NCBI GenBank assembly: GCA_003598055.1
Contig: QZKI01000129.1
Span: 1-55,022, forward strand
DNA length: 55,022 bases
Direction of reading: 5' to 3'
Origin: Candidatus Abyssobacteria bacterium SURF_17
GTDB taxonomy: Bacteria > Abyssobacteria > SURF-5
Below, one piece after another: positions 9,347 through 18,042 of this stretch (its first letter is position 1; each line of letters begins with the position of its first letter). The notes under the pieces were generated by a model, which had not been told where the DNA came from, ran no database searches, and saw nothing but the letters and a program-made list of their open reading frames with translations. A program made the translations under genes and the position numbers.

Positions 9347-9520
9347 ATGGTCGAAGTATTCGTTAATGGTGATGTGGATAGAGCGCTGAAAATACTCAAA
9401 CGAAAGCTGTCAGAGGATGGCGACCAGTCGCGTCTCAAAGAGCGCAAATGCTTTACGCCGCAAGGTGAACGGAGACGGAGAAAGGCGGCTAAGGCTGCTC
9501 GGAAGCGGCGGAACAGATAA
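9347..9520 (+). CDS. rpsU: 30S ribosomal protein S21
   Basis: A 57-residue, very basic protein beginning MVEVFVNGDVDRALKILKRK and ending in an Arg/Lys-rich tail, the pattern of bacterial S21. S21 sits at the 3' end of 16S rRNA near the anti-Shine-Dalgarno sequence and helps initiation. The start is placed at 9347 because AAAGGAG lies 4-5 bp before this ATG; the frame is open further upstream but without family similarity. A perfect hairpin (GACTTGA, TGG, TCAAGTC at 9217-9233) lies between the RRM gene and rpsU. It lacks a U-run, so the two genes may be cotranscribed. Confidence 0.93.
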   Translation: MVEVFVNGDVDRALKILKRKLSEDGDQSRLKERKCFTPQGERRRRKAAKAARKRRNR

Positions 9521-10033
9521 GAAATCTCGTGCAGCAAGGCGGAGGAATATGAGGAGGCCACATACGTTCAGAGGATTTGAAAAATTCCTTGGCGGTGAGG
9601 CATTGCCTTCCTTTTAAATCGCTCTTGATTTCGAACTTCTTCCCTGTCCCATTATAATCAAGCTTCCTTTTTCAGTTCTGAACCTGATGAGAGCTATCCC
9701 CTTTGGACTCATTGGGTTTCAGTGTCGAACACGGTATTTCCCTCCATGCTCCACTGATTCGACCTGTCGGTCTCAGAGGAGTTGAGGCCTCTGACGGGCC
9801 GCGCAAGCGCGTGCTGCAGCGATTTCGGCCACAAACGCGGATGCCAAGGCGGGACACTATTGAGAACACCTGCAACCGTTTGCGGCAGGAAAAATCCTCC
9901 TCTCCATGCGATCCATAAGCTCCTTCACTACGGATTGATTCTGCCCGCGTGGATGATTTCCTCATGAAAATATTGTGGGTTTCTGCTATACTTCCGCCTG
10001 CAAAGAGTCGTGTCGATCCGGAGATAGGCTGAG
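9521..10033. other. Intergenic region before the BKACE gene
   Basis: 513 bases with no supported gene, repeat or terminator. The only recognisable signal is the extended -10 element at 9984-9992. Confidence 0.5.
9964..9992 (+). promoter_or_regulatory. Possible extended -10 promoter of the BKACE gene
   Basis: TGCTATACT (9984-9992) fits an extended -10 (TGn plus TATACT). A weak -35 (ATGAAA, 9964-9969) lies 17 bases before the hexamer. The start codon is 42 bp downstream. Confidence 0.4.
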
Positions 10034-10870
10034 ATGGGGACGAAAAAGTTTATCCTCAACGTGGCGCCAACCGGCATAATTCCGACAAAAAAGACGACTC
10101 CTCATGTGCCCATAACCCCTGGCGAGATTGTCAGGGAGATCTTGGACCTTGCCTCGCGCGGGGTCACCATGGTTCACCTGCATGCTCGCGACCCCGAGAC
10201 CGACAAACCGGCATACCAGAAGGAAATCTATGCGGAAATCATTCATGGGATACGAAGTAGAGAGAAAGACTTGATTCTCTGTGTGTCCACAAGCGGCCGC
10301 ATTTTTCCGGAATTTGAAAAGCGTTCTGACGTTCTTGAACTACGCGGAGAAGTGAAGCCTGATTTCGCAAGCCTGACCCTCAGCTCCTTGAATTTCCGCG
10401 AGGAAGCGAGCATGAATTCTCCCCGGATGGTCGAGAGTCTGGCGAGCAAGATGATGGAAAGAAACATCAGGCCGGAAATCGAGGTCTTCGACCTCGGCAT
10501 GATAAACTATGCCAAATATCTCATGAAAAAGGGGCTGATAACTGCGCCTTGCTATTTGAATCTCATTCTTGGCAATGTTGCAAGCGCTCAAGCAGACCTG
10601 CTGAGCATGGGGCTTATGGTGCGCGAGCTGCCGGAGGGTTCGATTTGGTCTGCCGGCGGAATCGGAGACTCTCAATTGACTGTGAACGTGATGGCTCTCG
10701 TTGCGGGCGGCGGCGTGCGAGTCGGTCTCGAGGACAACCTGTGGATGGACCGCGATAGGTCCTCCCTGGCTACCAATCGCGAGTTGGTTGAAAGGCTTAT
10801 TTCAATTGCCAACGAGCTTGGACTGTCCCCATATACGCCCAGGGAAGCGCGAGCCGTCTTGGGAATGTGA
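10034..10870 (+). CDS. BKACE-family beta-keto acid cleavage enzyme (DUF849)
   Basis: A 278-residue TIM-barrel protein of the BKACE family, whose founder Kce cleaves 3-keto-5-aminohexanoate with acetyl-CoA in lysine fermentation. Family marks are the N-terminal NVAPTG, the metal-binding His48 and His50 in MVHLHARDP, the CVSTSGR strand and the C-terminal RVGLEDNLW. The reaction class is beta-keto acid plus acetyl-CoA giving a CoA thioester plus acetoacetate. The keto acid used here cannot be told from sequence, because substrate-pocket residues vary between subgroups. No lysine-fermentation genes lie nearby, so calling it Kce would be unsafe. Confidence 0.88.
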   Translation: MGTKKFILNVAPTGIIPTKKTTPHVPITPGEIVREILDLASRGVTMVHLHARDPETDKPAYQKEIYAEIIHGIRSREKDLILCVSTSGRIFPEFEKRSDVLELRGEVKPDFASLTLSSLNFREEASMNSPRMVESLASKMMERNIRPEIEVFDLGMINYAKYLMKKGLITAPCYLNLILGNVASAQADLLSMGLMVRELPEGSIWSAGGIGDSQLTVNVMALVAGGGVRVGLEDNLWMDRDRSSLATNRELVERLISIANELGLSPYTPREARAVLGM

Positions 10871-11027
10871 AGAGCCATGATACGCAAACGGGTGGTAATT
10901 CGTGAAATCAGCCTCCGCAAGGGCAATCCCCTTCCGGCAGTAGGTTCTTTCCCCGATCCCTTAATACGGGAATACCCTCTGCGTAACCCCAGTCCAACGC
11001 AGTCCCGTCGAGGAGCACTTCTCGCAC

Positions 11028-11762
11028 GTGTTAGCAGAAAAGCATAAGATAGTTGCGCTATGGGATGAATGGAGCAGGCGAAAGCATTATAACCGCGCCC
11101 GTCTGTCGCTGTATTATCATATTCGCGAAAGAAATCTCCGGTGGCTTACTTCACGTGCTCGCGGCCTTCTTACCACGAATGGCCCCGTACGTATTCTGAA
11201 AACCGACTTGTGGAATGAAGTCAAGAAGGGCGAGCGCTATTTTCTGGACGCCGAGTGCTCGAGGTTTGCCGTTGACATATCCGACGAAATCTGCCGAGCA
11301 GCAAAATCTGATTTCGGCAACGCCATTTTCCTGGCGCGTAGTGACATCGAATTCCTGCCCTTTCGCACATGCAGCTTCGACCTTATCTGGGACATCTCGA
11401 CCATTGACCACTGCGACCATCCGGAGAATGTTCTCCGGGAATATCAGCGAGTTCTGAGGCCCGGTGGAATCCTCCTCCTCATTGTGGAAAATCCATTCTG
11501 TCTCAGTTTTCCGGTCACGAAACTCCAGTCATACCTGAAGTTGCATGTTCCTTTTAAGGGATTCTCGCCGTCACGAATGGTTCGCGCTTGCCGAGCAAAC
11601 GGGCTGACAGTCGTCTCCCGTTTCAAGACGAACATCCACTTGCCGACCTTTGTCGTTTACTATCTCGAACGAAAAGGGGAGCTGGAAGAAATTAATCAAG
11701 GGAATAGTCTCTTCTGGGATTCTTGCAAAAAATACTTCGTGCTCCTCTGTCGCAAGGAATAG
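11028..11762 (+). CDS. SAM-dependent methyltransferase, class I
   Basis: 244 residues with a GTG start and GAGGAG about 12 bp upstream. The C-terminal half has the class I methyltransferase pattern: an acidic strand-4 motif (DLIWDISTIDHCDHPENVL) followed by the post-motif EYQRVLRPGGILLLIVENP. The usual glycine-rich motif I is weak (RILKTDLWNEVKKG occupies its place), as in methyltransferases of cell-surface polysaccharide clusters. The substrate is unknown. Two GNAT genes follow on the same strand with short gaps (94 and about 146 bp), so a shared surface-modification role is conceivable but not shown. Confidence 0.75.
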   Translation: MLAEKHKIVALWDEWSRRKHYNRARLSLYYHIRERNLRWLTSRARGLLTTNGPVRILKTDLWNEVKKGERYFLDAECSRFAVDISDEICRAAKSDFGNAIFLARSDIEFLPFRTCSFDLIWDISTIDHCDHPENVLREYQRVLRPGGILLLIVENPFCLSFPVTKLQSYLKLHVPFKGFSPSRMVRACRANGLTVVSRFKTNIHLPTFVVYYLERKGELEEINQGNSLFWDSCKKYFVLLCRKE

Positions 11763-11856
11763 ACTCTTGCATAACCGGGGTGGCACCCTGAGCATTTCCG
11801 CGTTCATCCGGTCGATGCTATGAGCTGACTCTTATTGTCAATACAGGAAGACTGAA

Positions 11857-12477
11857 ATGACCGAAAGATCCCAGATTCGCCGCCTCGCCAGCAGAACATT
11901 GAGATTTGCGGGCATTCACTATTGCGATTCGTTCTATCTAGAGAAGAATCTTGGCACTGCCATCGAACCTGTCGTCTCGCCCATCGAGCTCGACATCTCT
12001 CATGCTACAGAAGACGATTTGGCTACAATCATTCGGATGAGGGGCCAGACTGTTCTGAAAAGGTTTCAAATTGCAAGAGCCGTCGAAGGTGTTTGCTACT
12101 GTGCAAAACACAACGGAGAGATCGCAGGCTACATGTGGCTCACTCGAAGGGCAGTTATCCTTGATGAACTCCATGTCGCGGATTTGCCTGCAAACGGCGC
12201 ATACATGTTTGGTAGCTACGTGTTTCCCCATTTTCGCGGCAAAAAAATCTTTCAGTCCTTGACGTACCAGGCATATGACGAGATGAGGCAAGCCGGTTGC
12301 TTGTTTGTTGGAAACCTTGTGGGGCGAAACAATGCCCCCGCCGTCGCAGCGCGAAAGCGATTTGGTGTCCTCTTTCAGGATTCACGCCTCTTGAAGCTGC
12401 CCGGGTTCAAGGCGATAACCGTTGGGAAGCCGTTCGTAATCGGGGCCTCGGCTTCCGGGATGGCCATTTCTCCTTGA
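11857..12477 (+). CDS. GNAT-like acyltransferase, first tandem paralogue
   Basis: 206 residues with the features of a GCN5-related acyltransferase. A central strand (GEIAGYMWLTRR) is followed by the acyl-CoA-binding loop region YVFPHFRGKKIFQSL (about residues 121-135) and the helix ending NAPAVAARKRFGV. This last part corresponds to the GNAT motif in which Asn and the following helix hold the cofactor. It is about 60% identical to the next gene by eye, including the shared DSFYLEKNLGT at the N-terminus and GKPFVIGAS at the end, so the pair arose by tandem duplication. AGGAAG lies upstream of the ATG. Substrate unknown. A methyltransferase gene precedes it by 94 bp. Confidence 0.75.
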   Translation: MTERSQIRRLASRTLRFAGIHYCDSFYLEKNLGTAIEPVVSPIELDISHATEDDLATIIRMRGQTVLKRFQIARAVEGVCYCAKHNGEIAGYMWLTRRAVILDELHVADLPANGAYMFGSYVFPHFRGKKIFQSLTYQAYDEMRQAGCLFVGNLVGRNNAPAVAARKRFGVLFQDSRLLKLPGFKAITVGKPFVIGASASGMAISP

Positions 12478-12623
12478 ACTGCATCCACGCGCTAAATTCC
12501 CGAGCGCATTCTCGATGATTGCGTCGAAGATATGAGCGCTAGGTCAAATGTGCGGCCGACGGTTTGTTCCGGCGGCGGTTGGGTCTATGCGAGAGGATTT
12601 CATCCCTGCGCGAGACAGAAAGA

Positions 12624-13241
12624 ATGAGCAAGAAGCCTCTGATATGGCGCGGCGCCAGCCGGACCCTGAGACTGCTGGGTATTCGTTTCTACGATTCGTT
12701 TTATTTGGAGAAGAACCTCGGAACCAACATTGAGCCCGTCGCTCCATCGATCGAGCTTGACATCTCTCCCGCCACAAAGGGCGACATAAATGAAATCATC
12801 CGGACGAGGGAGCAAGCTGTTCTGAATAGGTTTCAGATTGCCGAAGCTTTCGAGGGTGTCTGCTATTGCGCAAAACAGGGGAAGCAGATCACAGGCAATA
12901 TCTGGGTCACTCGTAAAGCAATTATCCTCGACGATTTCCATGTCGCGGACTTACCTCCGGACGGCGCATACCTCTTTGGCGCCTATGTGTTTTCCTGTTA
13001 TCGCGGCAAAAAGGTCTACCAATCTCTGAGAGATCATGCCTATAGTACTGTGAGGGACGCCGGGTGCGCTTTTGCCGCGAGCCTTGTGGGGCGAAACAGT
13101 ATTCCGGCTGTCGTAGCCCGAAACCGATCCGGTCTCCTCTTTCAGGATGCGCGCCTGTTAAAGCTGCCGGGGTCAAGAGTGATAACACTGGGAAAACCGT
13201 TCGTAATCGGGGCGTCAGTTTCCGGCGGCAGCCCCGCCTGA
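12624..13241 (+). CDS. GNAT-like acyltransferase, second tandem paralogue
   Basis: 205 residues when started at the ATG at 12624, which aligns with the start of the preceding paralogue. The open frame extends upstream to a TTG without similarity. The same GNAT landmarks are present: the core strand KQITGNIWVTRK, the cofactor-binding region YVFSCYRGKKVYQSL and the NSIPAVVARNRSG helix. Differences from copy one are scattered along the whole length, so both copies appear to be under selection and neither is broken. The substrate is unknown. It ends 13 bp before the convergent P-type ATPase gene, with no terminator between them. Confidence 0.72.
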   Translation: MSKKPLIWRGASRTLRLLGIRFYDSFYLEKNLGTNIEPVAPSIELDISPATKGDINEIIRTREQAVLNRFQIAEAFEGVCYCAKQGKQITGNIWVTRKAIILDDFHVADLPPDGAYLFGAYVFSCYRGKKVYQSLRDHAYSTVRDAGCAFAASLVGRNSIPAVVARNRSGLLFQDARLLKLPGSRVITLGKPFVIGASVSGGSPA

Positions 13242-13254
13242 CACTTCCACGCAA

Positions 13255-15609
13255 TTATTTCTCCGGACAGGCCATGGACTCCTTGACGGAGAACAGGCGC
13301 ATGCCGTTGAAGATGACGAGTAGCGAGGCGCCCATGTCTGCGAAGACTGCCATCCACAGCGTGGCAAGCCCCGGAATGGCGAGAATCAGGAACGCCAGTT
13401 TTATCAGAATCGAGAGCGCTATGTTCTGCCGTATAACAGCGAGCGTCTTGCGACTGAGACAGATGGCGAACGGCAGCTTCGAGAGGTCGTCGGCCATCAA
13501 AGCGATGTCAGCGGTCTCCAGCGCTGTGTCGGTTCCCGCGCTGCCCATCGCAATGCCAATGGTGGACGCAGCCATCGCCGGTGCGTCATTCACTCCGTCG
13601 CCGACCATCGCCACGTTCCCGTGCTCCTTCACAAGCTCATGCATCGTATCCACTTTGTCCTGTGGCAGCAGCTCAGCACGAAAATCAATGCCGAGATTGT
13701 GCGCGATTGCCGCGGCGGTTCCCCGGTGGTCGCCCGTGAGCATGACCATCTTGCGGATTCCGATGTCACGGAGCCTCTCGAGCGCCGGCTGCGAAGTTCT
13801 CCGCACGGCGTCAACCATTACGATGATACCCAAAGGCGTGGCCTCGTTTCCCACAAGCACGACTGTCTCCGTCTGCTTCTCGATTTCTTCCATCTGTTCA
13901 TCGAGTTCCGGCGTGCAGAACTTCATTTCCTCAAACAGCCTATGGCTGCCCACGTAGTATGGTGTTCCGTCAACAACGGCATAGGCGCCCTTGCCGGGGA
14001 TGGACTGGAACGATTTTACCTGCCGCGCCGGAATGCCGAGCCGGCATGCCTCCTCCACAATTGAGCGGCCAAGATGGTGCTCCGAACGCGACTCTATGGC
14101 CGCCGCAATGCCGAGCACTTCGCCCGGAGGCGTGTCATTCAGGGGAATTATATGCTTCACGCACGGATGCCCGATGGTCAAAGTGCCGGTCTTATCGAAT
14201 GCGATGGCGTTGAGCGTGCCCGCCTTTTCCAAATAAATGCCACCCTTGATGAGAACACCGTGTCGCGCAGCACTCGCGAGTCCAGAGACAATCGAGACGG
14301 GGGTCGAGATGACGAGCGCACACGGGCACGAGATGACGAGCAGAACGAGACCTCGATAGAGCCATCGCGCAAACGGTTCGGCGAAGAATAGCGGCGGAAC
14401 GAACACCACGAGAGCGGCCAGCGCAATAACCGTTGGGGTGTAATACTTCGCAAACTTGTCCACGAGATTCTGCATGGGCGCTCGCTGTGCCTGCGCCTCT
14501 TCGACCATGTCAATGATGCGCGCGAGCGTCGTGTCATTGGCGCGATGTGTCGCACGTACCTCCAACGAGCCGTCGCCGTTTATAGTCCCCGCAAAGACGT
14601 CGTCGTCCCTTTTCTTCGCGACCGGAGCCGACTCGCCGGTAATCGGCGCCTGATTGACCGCGCTCAGCCCGGCCAGCACCTTGCCGTCCAAGGGTATCTT
14701 GTCGCCGGGACGCACGATGAATACTTCACCGAGCTCGACCTCGCTTACGGGGATGACAGTGTCTTTGCCGTCTCTGCGAACGAGCGCATTGTCCGGAGCA
14801 AGTTTCATGAGCGACTGGATTGCGTTGCGGGCCCTGTCCATGGTATGTGTTTCGAGGAGCTGTGCCAGCGAGAACAGGAACACAACCGATGCCCCTTCGA
14901 GCCATTCTCCGATTGCCGCCGCGCCTATCACAGCGATGGTCATGAGAAAATTCATGTCGAGCGAGAGATTTCGTGCCGAGAAGGCGCCCTTCCGGAAAAT
15001 GTGCCATCCGCCGACAGCCATGGCGAGTACATAGAAGGCTATCGCGGCGTCCGGACGGCCAGCGAGAGAGGAAAATCCCAAACCAACCGCTATGAACAGG
15101 GCTGCTGCGATGGTGAAGAACAATTGGCCGTGCCCGCGCGTCTTCTCCTCATCCGCACCCTTGCCCGCGGAAACGGCCTTCATGCCGGTTTCCGCGATAG
15201 CCTTCATAAGCCGGTCTTGCGAGAGCGCCCGCGCGTCGTACGCGACGGTGACTTCACGGGAGAGCAGGTTGAATTTGATGCTCTTGACGCCTGCGAGCTC
15301 ACGCAATTTCTTCTCGATGAGCGACGATTCGTCGGGACAATCCATTCCTTCAACAAAGAACTTATCAACAATCTCTCTCTTAGCCTTTCCGGTCTCGTAT
15401 CCCAGCTTCTGAACCTGACGCTCGATCTCGTCGACGTTGGTCTTCCCCTCGGCAAATCGAACAGTCAACTTACCGCCCGTGAAGTTCACGGCCGCGCTCT
15501 CGACGCCTTCCATGCGCGAGACCACTTTTTCGATCTTTTCGGCGCACGAAGGGCAATCCATGCCGCTTACGTTGACTTCAATCTCGGCGGTGGGGTGGTG
15601 ATTATTCAT
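13255..15609 (-). CDS. Zn/Cd/Pb-type heavy-metal P-type ATPase
   Basis: A 784-residue P1B ATPase that exports divalent soft metals (Zn, Cd, Pb) across the inner membrane. Domain order: an HMA metal-binding domain with Cys19/Cys22 (GMDCPSC); a second HMA-like domain with a single Cys91 (GMDCPDE), as in many ZntA/CadA homologues; membrane helices; the channel motif Cys428-Pro-Cys430 (SCPCAL); the phosphorylated Asp472 in DKTGTLT; the hinge GDGVNDAPA; and the last two helices. CPC together with its ArsR neighbour argues for Zn/Cd/Pb rather than Cu. The ATG at 15609 is chosen because GGAG lies 8 bp upstream and the HMA domain starts there; the frame is open 38 codons further upstream. It lies 134 bp downstream of the ArsR gene and probably shares its metal-induced promoter. 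Confidence 0.93.
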   Translation of the reverse strand: MNNHHPTAEIEVNVSGMDCPSCAEKIEKVVSRMEGVESAAVNFTGGKLTVRFAEGKTNVDEIERQVQKLGYETGKAKREIVDKFFVEGMDCPDESSLIEKKLRELAGVKSIKFNLLSREVTVAYDARALSQDRLMKAIAETGMKAVSAGKGADEEKTRGHGQLFFTIAAALFIAVGLGFSSLAGRPDAAIAFYVLAMAVGGWHIFRKGAFSARNLSLDMNFLMTIAVIGAAAIGEWLEGASVVFLFSLAQLLETHTMDRARNAIQSLMKLAPDNALVRRDGKDTVIPVSEVELGEVFIVRPGDKIPLDGKVLAGLSAVNQAPITGESAPVAKKRDDDVFAGTINGDGSLEVRATHRANDTTLARIIDMVEEAQAQRAPMQNLVDKFAKYYTPTVIALAALVVFVPPLFFAEPFARWLYRGLVLLVISCPCALVISTPVSIVSGLASAARHGVLIKGGIYLEKAGTLNAIAFDKTGTLTIGHPCVKHIIPLNDTPPGEVLGIAAAIESRSEHHLGRSIVEEACRLGIPARQVKSFQSIPGKGAYAVVDGTPYYVGSHRLFEEMKFCTPELDEQMEEIEKQTETVVLVGNEATPLGIIVMVDAVRRTSQPALERLRDIGIRKMVMLTGDHRGTAAAIAHNLGIDFRAELLPQDKVDTMHELVKEHGNVAMVGDGVNDAPAMAASTIGIAMGSAGTDTALETADIALMADDLSKLPFAICLSRKTLAVIRQNIALSILIKLAFLILAIPGLATLWMAVFADMGASLLVIFNGMRLFSVKESMACPEK

Positions 15610-15743
15610 GGATTCGCTCCGTTCTATCCCCTTCCTTCGCACTCGTGCTCTCAGGCGATTGTGGGTATCAGGCCGCTCAGGAAAATCGCTCTTGTACGTC
15701 CCCATGCTTGAACAAGCATTCAATCATTCTGCCAACTAAAATA

Positions 15744-16118
15744 TCATTCCGCTATGTGCTTCAAACCTTCCGCGAGCAGTTTTTCCACGCATGCGTCGTC
15801 GAGCGAATAATACACCATCTTTCCCTCTTTCCGGTGCTTCACCAGATGGAGATGACGCAGAATACGGAGTTGGTGAGAAGTGGCGGATATGCTCGCGCCG
15901 AGAAGATGGGCGATGTCGCACACGCACAATTCGTCCACCGATAGCGCGGAAATAATGCGGAGCCGCGTCGGGTCGCCCAACACCTTGAAAATCTCTGACA
16001 ATGCCTCGATTGAGTCACTATCAGGCATGTGTTTGCTGACTGCGCCGACTCGTCGCTTATCCACGAACTCGGCCTCGCAGACCGCATGGTTGTCTTTTAC
16101 CGAAGCACCCGGTGCCAT
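15744..16118 (-). CDS. ArsR/SmtB-family metal-sensing repressor, CadC-like
   Basis: A 124-residue winged-helix repressor. Its metal-binding positions follow CadC: an N-terminal Cys14, Cys65 and Cys67 in ELCVCDIA on the DNA-binding-domain helix, and the C-terminal alpha5 site DDAC...HIAE. The alpha5 site normally reads Asp, His, His, Glu. Here it is Asp108, Cys110, His121, Glu124, so a Cys replaces the first His. Metal binding (probably Cd, Pb or Zn) should release it from DNA and induce itself and the downstream ATPase. The start at 16118 keeps Cys14; a start at Met31 would lose it. The operator and a consensus promoter lie directly upstream. Confidence 0.92.
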   Translation of the reverse strand: MAPGASVKDNHAVCEAEFVDKRRVGAVSKHMPDSDSIEALSEIFKVLGDPTRLRIISALSVDELCVCDIAHLLGASISATSHQLRILRHLHLVKHRKEGKMVYYSLDDACVEKLLAEGLKHIAE

Positions 16119-16135
16119 TGTTGGACGCCCTCACT

Positions 16136-16157
16136 TGAATAATTGCTCAATTATTCA
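16136..16157. promoter_or_regulatory. ArsR/SmtB operator palindrome
   Basis: A perfect 10-2-10 palindrome, TGAATAATTG and CAATTATTCA separated by CT. This matches the ArsR/SmtB operator type (TGAA...TTCA half-sites). It lies just downstream of the -10 box and 18 bp before the repressor start codon, so bound repressor would block transcription start. Confidence 0.82.
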
Positions 16158-16185
16158 TTATAGCATCAATGAGCACATCTGTCAA
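16157..16185 (-). promoter_or_regulatory. Consensus sigma70 promoter of the metal-resistance operon
   Basis: On the minus strand: TTGACA (16185-16180), a 17-base spacer and TATAAT (16162-16157), with TGC before the -10 (extended). Both hexamers are perfect. The operator begins where the -10 box ends. Confidence 0.82.
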
Positions 16186-16221
16186 TGAAAAGGCGGCTCC
16201 ATCGGGTGGAGATGCCGCGTC

Positions 16222-16896
16222 TCACGCTTCCTCGAGCTTATCGAGCCGCTCCATCGCATACCCTGCGTACTTGGTGCCCGGATATTTTTCGATGATGGTT
16301 TTGACGTGCTTTCGCGCGCCCTTGATGTCGTTGAGATGCGTGGCATAAATTTCCGAGAGGCGTGTGAGAGCTGAACAATGCTGATGCACGTCAAGCCGGG
16401 ACGCGCGCGTCAGGATAGCCTCGTATGACATGGCCGCCTTCCGGTATTCCTCGTTCTCATAGCACAGTTCTGCGAGCCGGAAGCGGGCGGTCATATCATC
16501 AGGGTCTTCCGCAATCACCTTTTCATATTCGGCAATCGCTCCGGGCAGGTCGTCCTGCGCTGCCTTCCGCTCTGCTTCCGTATACACCTTGATGAGCTTG
16601 AGGCCCTTTGAAGGGTCCGGCATGATGGATTGCGAAATGAGTTCGAGCACGAACGGCCCCTGAGTTGCGAGGAGAAGGGACATGAGCAGGACACTGCCAA
16701 ACAAAGCGAACGGGTCATGGATGCTGCGGAAACAGAGGTAGGCAAACGCGAAGTATACGGTGAGAACAAATCCGAAGTATGCCCATCCAAGATGCGTGCG
16801 TCCGGGAATATAGCCGGAATATGCGAGGTAGATGGACACGCCGGTGAGCACGAGCAACGTCACGAACAGGAGGTTCCCGATGAGGAACGTGGACAT
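16222..16896 (-). CDS. Membrane-anchored TPR protein
   Basis: 224 residues. Three hydrophobic segments (about residues 5-27, 38-57 and 63-88) are followed by a soluble domain with tetratricopeptide repeats, seen as AIAEYEKVIAEDPDDMTARFRLAELCYENEEYRKAAMSYEAIL and a further degenerate unit to residue 220. Such domains act as protein-docking scaffolds. The gene starts 18 bp after the stop of a PilT-family ATPase gene and is probably in one operon with it and its paralogue. A role as an assembly or accessory factor for a type IV pilus-like machine is possible, but that rests on position only. Confidence 0.75.
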   Translation of the reverse strand: MSTFLIGNLLFVTLLVLTGVSIYLAYSGYIPGRTHLGWAYFGFVLTVYFAFAYLCFRSIHDPFALFGSVLLMSLLLATQGPFVLELISQSIMPDPSKGLKLIKVYTEAERKAAQDDLPGAIAEYEKVIAEDPDDMTARFRLAELCYENEEYRKAAMSYEAILTRASRLDVHQHCSALTRLSEIYATHLNDIKGARKHVKTIIEKYPGTKYAGYAMERLDKLEEA

Positions 16897-16914
16897 GACG
16901 GTCCGTTTTCCACC

Positions 16915-18018
16915 TTATGCGTTGGCGATGACCTGGGGGTTGCGCACGTGGTTGACGGCGATATCATACGAGATGATGCCGCGGAGGTACAACTGCTTGA
17001 TGGACGCATCAAGCGTTATCATGCCATCCTTTGAATGCGTCTCCATGATGCTGTAGATTTGGTGCGTCTTCGCTTCACGGATGAGGTTTGCGACCGCGGA
17101 ATTGTTCCTGAGTATCTCGCACGCAAGCACGCGTCCCTTGCCGTTGGCACGGGGCAAGAGGCGTTGTGACGCGACCGCCAGCATGCTCAAGGCGAGCTGG
17201 ATGCGGATTTGCTGCTGCTGGTGAGACGGGAAAACGTCCACGATACGGTCAACTGTTTGAATCGCATCGTTCGTATGGAGGGTAGCGATTACGAGGTGTC
17301 CGGTCTCGGCGGCGGTGAGGGCAGATGAGATGGTCTCGAGGTCGCGCATTTCGCCGATGAGAATGACGTCGGGGTCCTGCCTGAGCACATACTTGAGGGC
17401 GGAAGGGAACGAGAGCGTGTCGCTTCCGAGCTCGCGCTGGTCGACCACCGATTTCTTATGATGGTGCACATACTCGATGGGGTCTTCCACCGTGATGATA
17501 TGGCAGCGCTTGTGCGAATTGATGAGGTCTATCATGGCTGCCTGAGTGGTGGTCTTCCCGTGGCCTGTCGGCCCTGTCACGAGGATCAACCCTTGTGGTC
17601 TGAAGGCCAGTTTGGCGATGATTTTCGGCAGGCCGAGCTCCTCCAGATTCGGTATCTGTTCTGCAATAGCCCTGAATGCTGCCGTTACACATCCTTTCTG
17701 CATGTATACATTAACGCGGAACCGATGGCCTCCGCTGACACCGATTGACATATCGAGCTCGCGGGTCTCCTCGAATTTCTCTCTCTGCTTGTCCGTAAGT
17801 ATGCTGTAGATAAGACGCTTATTCTCGTCGGGTGTGAGCTCTGGGTATTCAGTGGCCTTCAATTCTCCATTGATCCTGAGCAAGGGCGGTGCGCCCGCCG
17901 TGAGCAGCAGGTCCGAGGCTTTCTTGACCATCACCAGGTCGAAAAGGCTCTTCATGTCAACCCGGGCGCCGGGCTTCATCGCGTCGGGAATTGTTGGTTC
18001 TGCACGGTGTACTTCCAT
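16915..18018 (-). CDS. PilT/PilU-family type IV pilus ATPase (copy A)
   Basis: A 367-residue hexameric secretion-type ATPase related to the pilus retraction motors PilT and PilU. Seen: the N-terminal PAS-like domain with KASDLLLTAGAPPLLRINGE, Walker A GPTGHGKTTT (149-158), the Asp box (IITVEDPIEYVH), Walker B (DVILIGEMRDLETI) and the His box (LVIATLHTND). The usual PilT Walker A is GPTGSGKSTT; here His and Thr replace the serines. It has a GGAG ribosome site 8 bp before the ATG. It lies 24 bp after copy B and 18 bp before a TPR membrane protein. No pilin, PilB or PilC gene is in the window. Which copy is the true retraction ATPase cannot be decided from sequence alone. Confidence 0.88.
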   Translation of the reverse strand: MEVHRAEPTIPDAMKPGARVDMKSLFDLVMVKKASDLLLTAGAPPLLRINGELKATEYPELTPDENKRLIYSILTDKQREKFEETRELDMSIGVSGGHRFRVNVYMQKGCVTAAFRAIAEQIPNLEELGLPKIIAKLAFRPQGLILVTGPTGHGKTTTQAAMIDLINSHKRCHIITVEDPIEYVHHHKKSVVDQRELGSDTLSFPSALKYVLRQDPDVILIGEMRDLETISSALTAAETGHLVIATLHTNDAIQTVDRIVDVFPSHQQQQIRIQLALSMLAVASQRLLPRANGKGRVLACEILRNNSAVANLIREAKTHQIYSIMETHSKDGMITLDASIKQLYLRGIISYDIAVNHVRNPQVIANA

Positions 18019-18042
18019 ATCTGGTCTCCTCGCGAATGGATG

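Noticed and set aside
10034..10870. Specific assignment as Kce of lysine fermentation
   Set aside because: The BKACE family has many substrates and none of the other lysine-fermentation genes is present.
12548..12733. Small protein starting MCGRRF, reminiscent of SRAP/YedK proteins
   Set aside because: Similarity stops after six residues and it overlaps the real GNAT gene in another frame.
14545..15711. Open frame of 388 codons antisense to the P-type ATPase
   Set aside because: No recognisable domain; the opposite strand encodes a complete ATPase.
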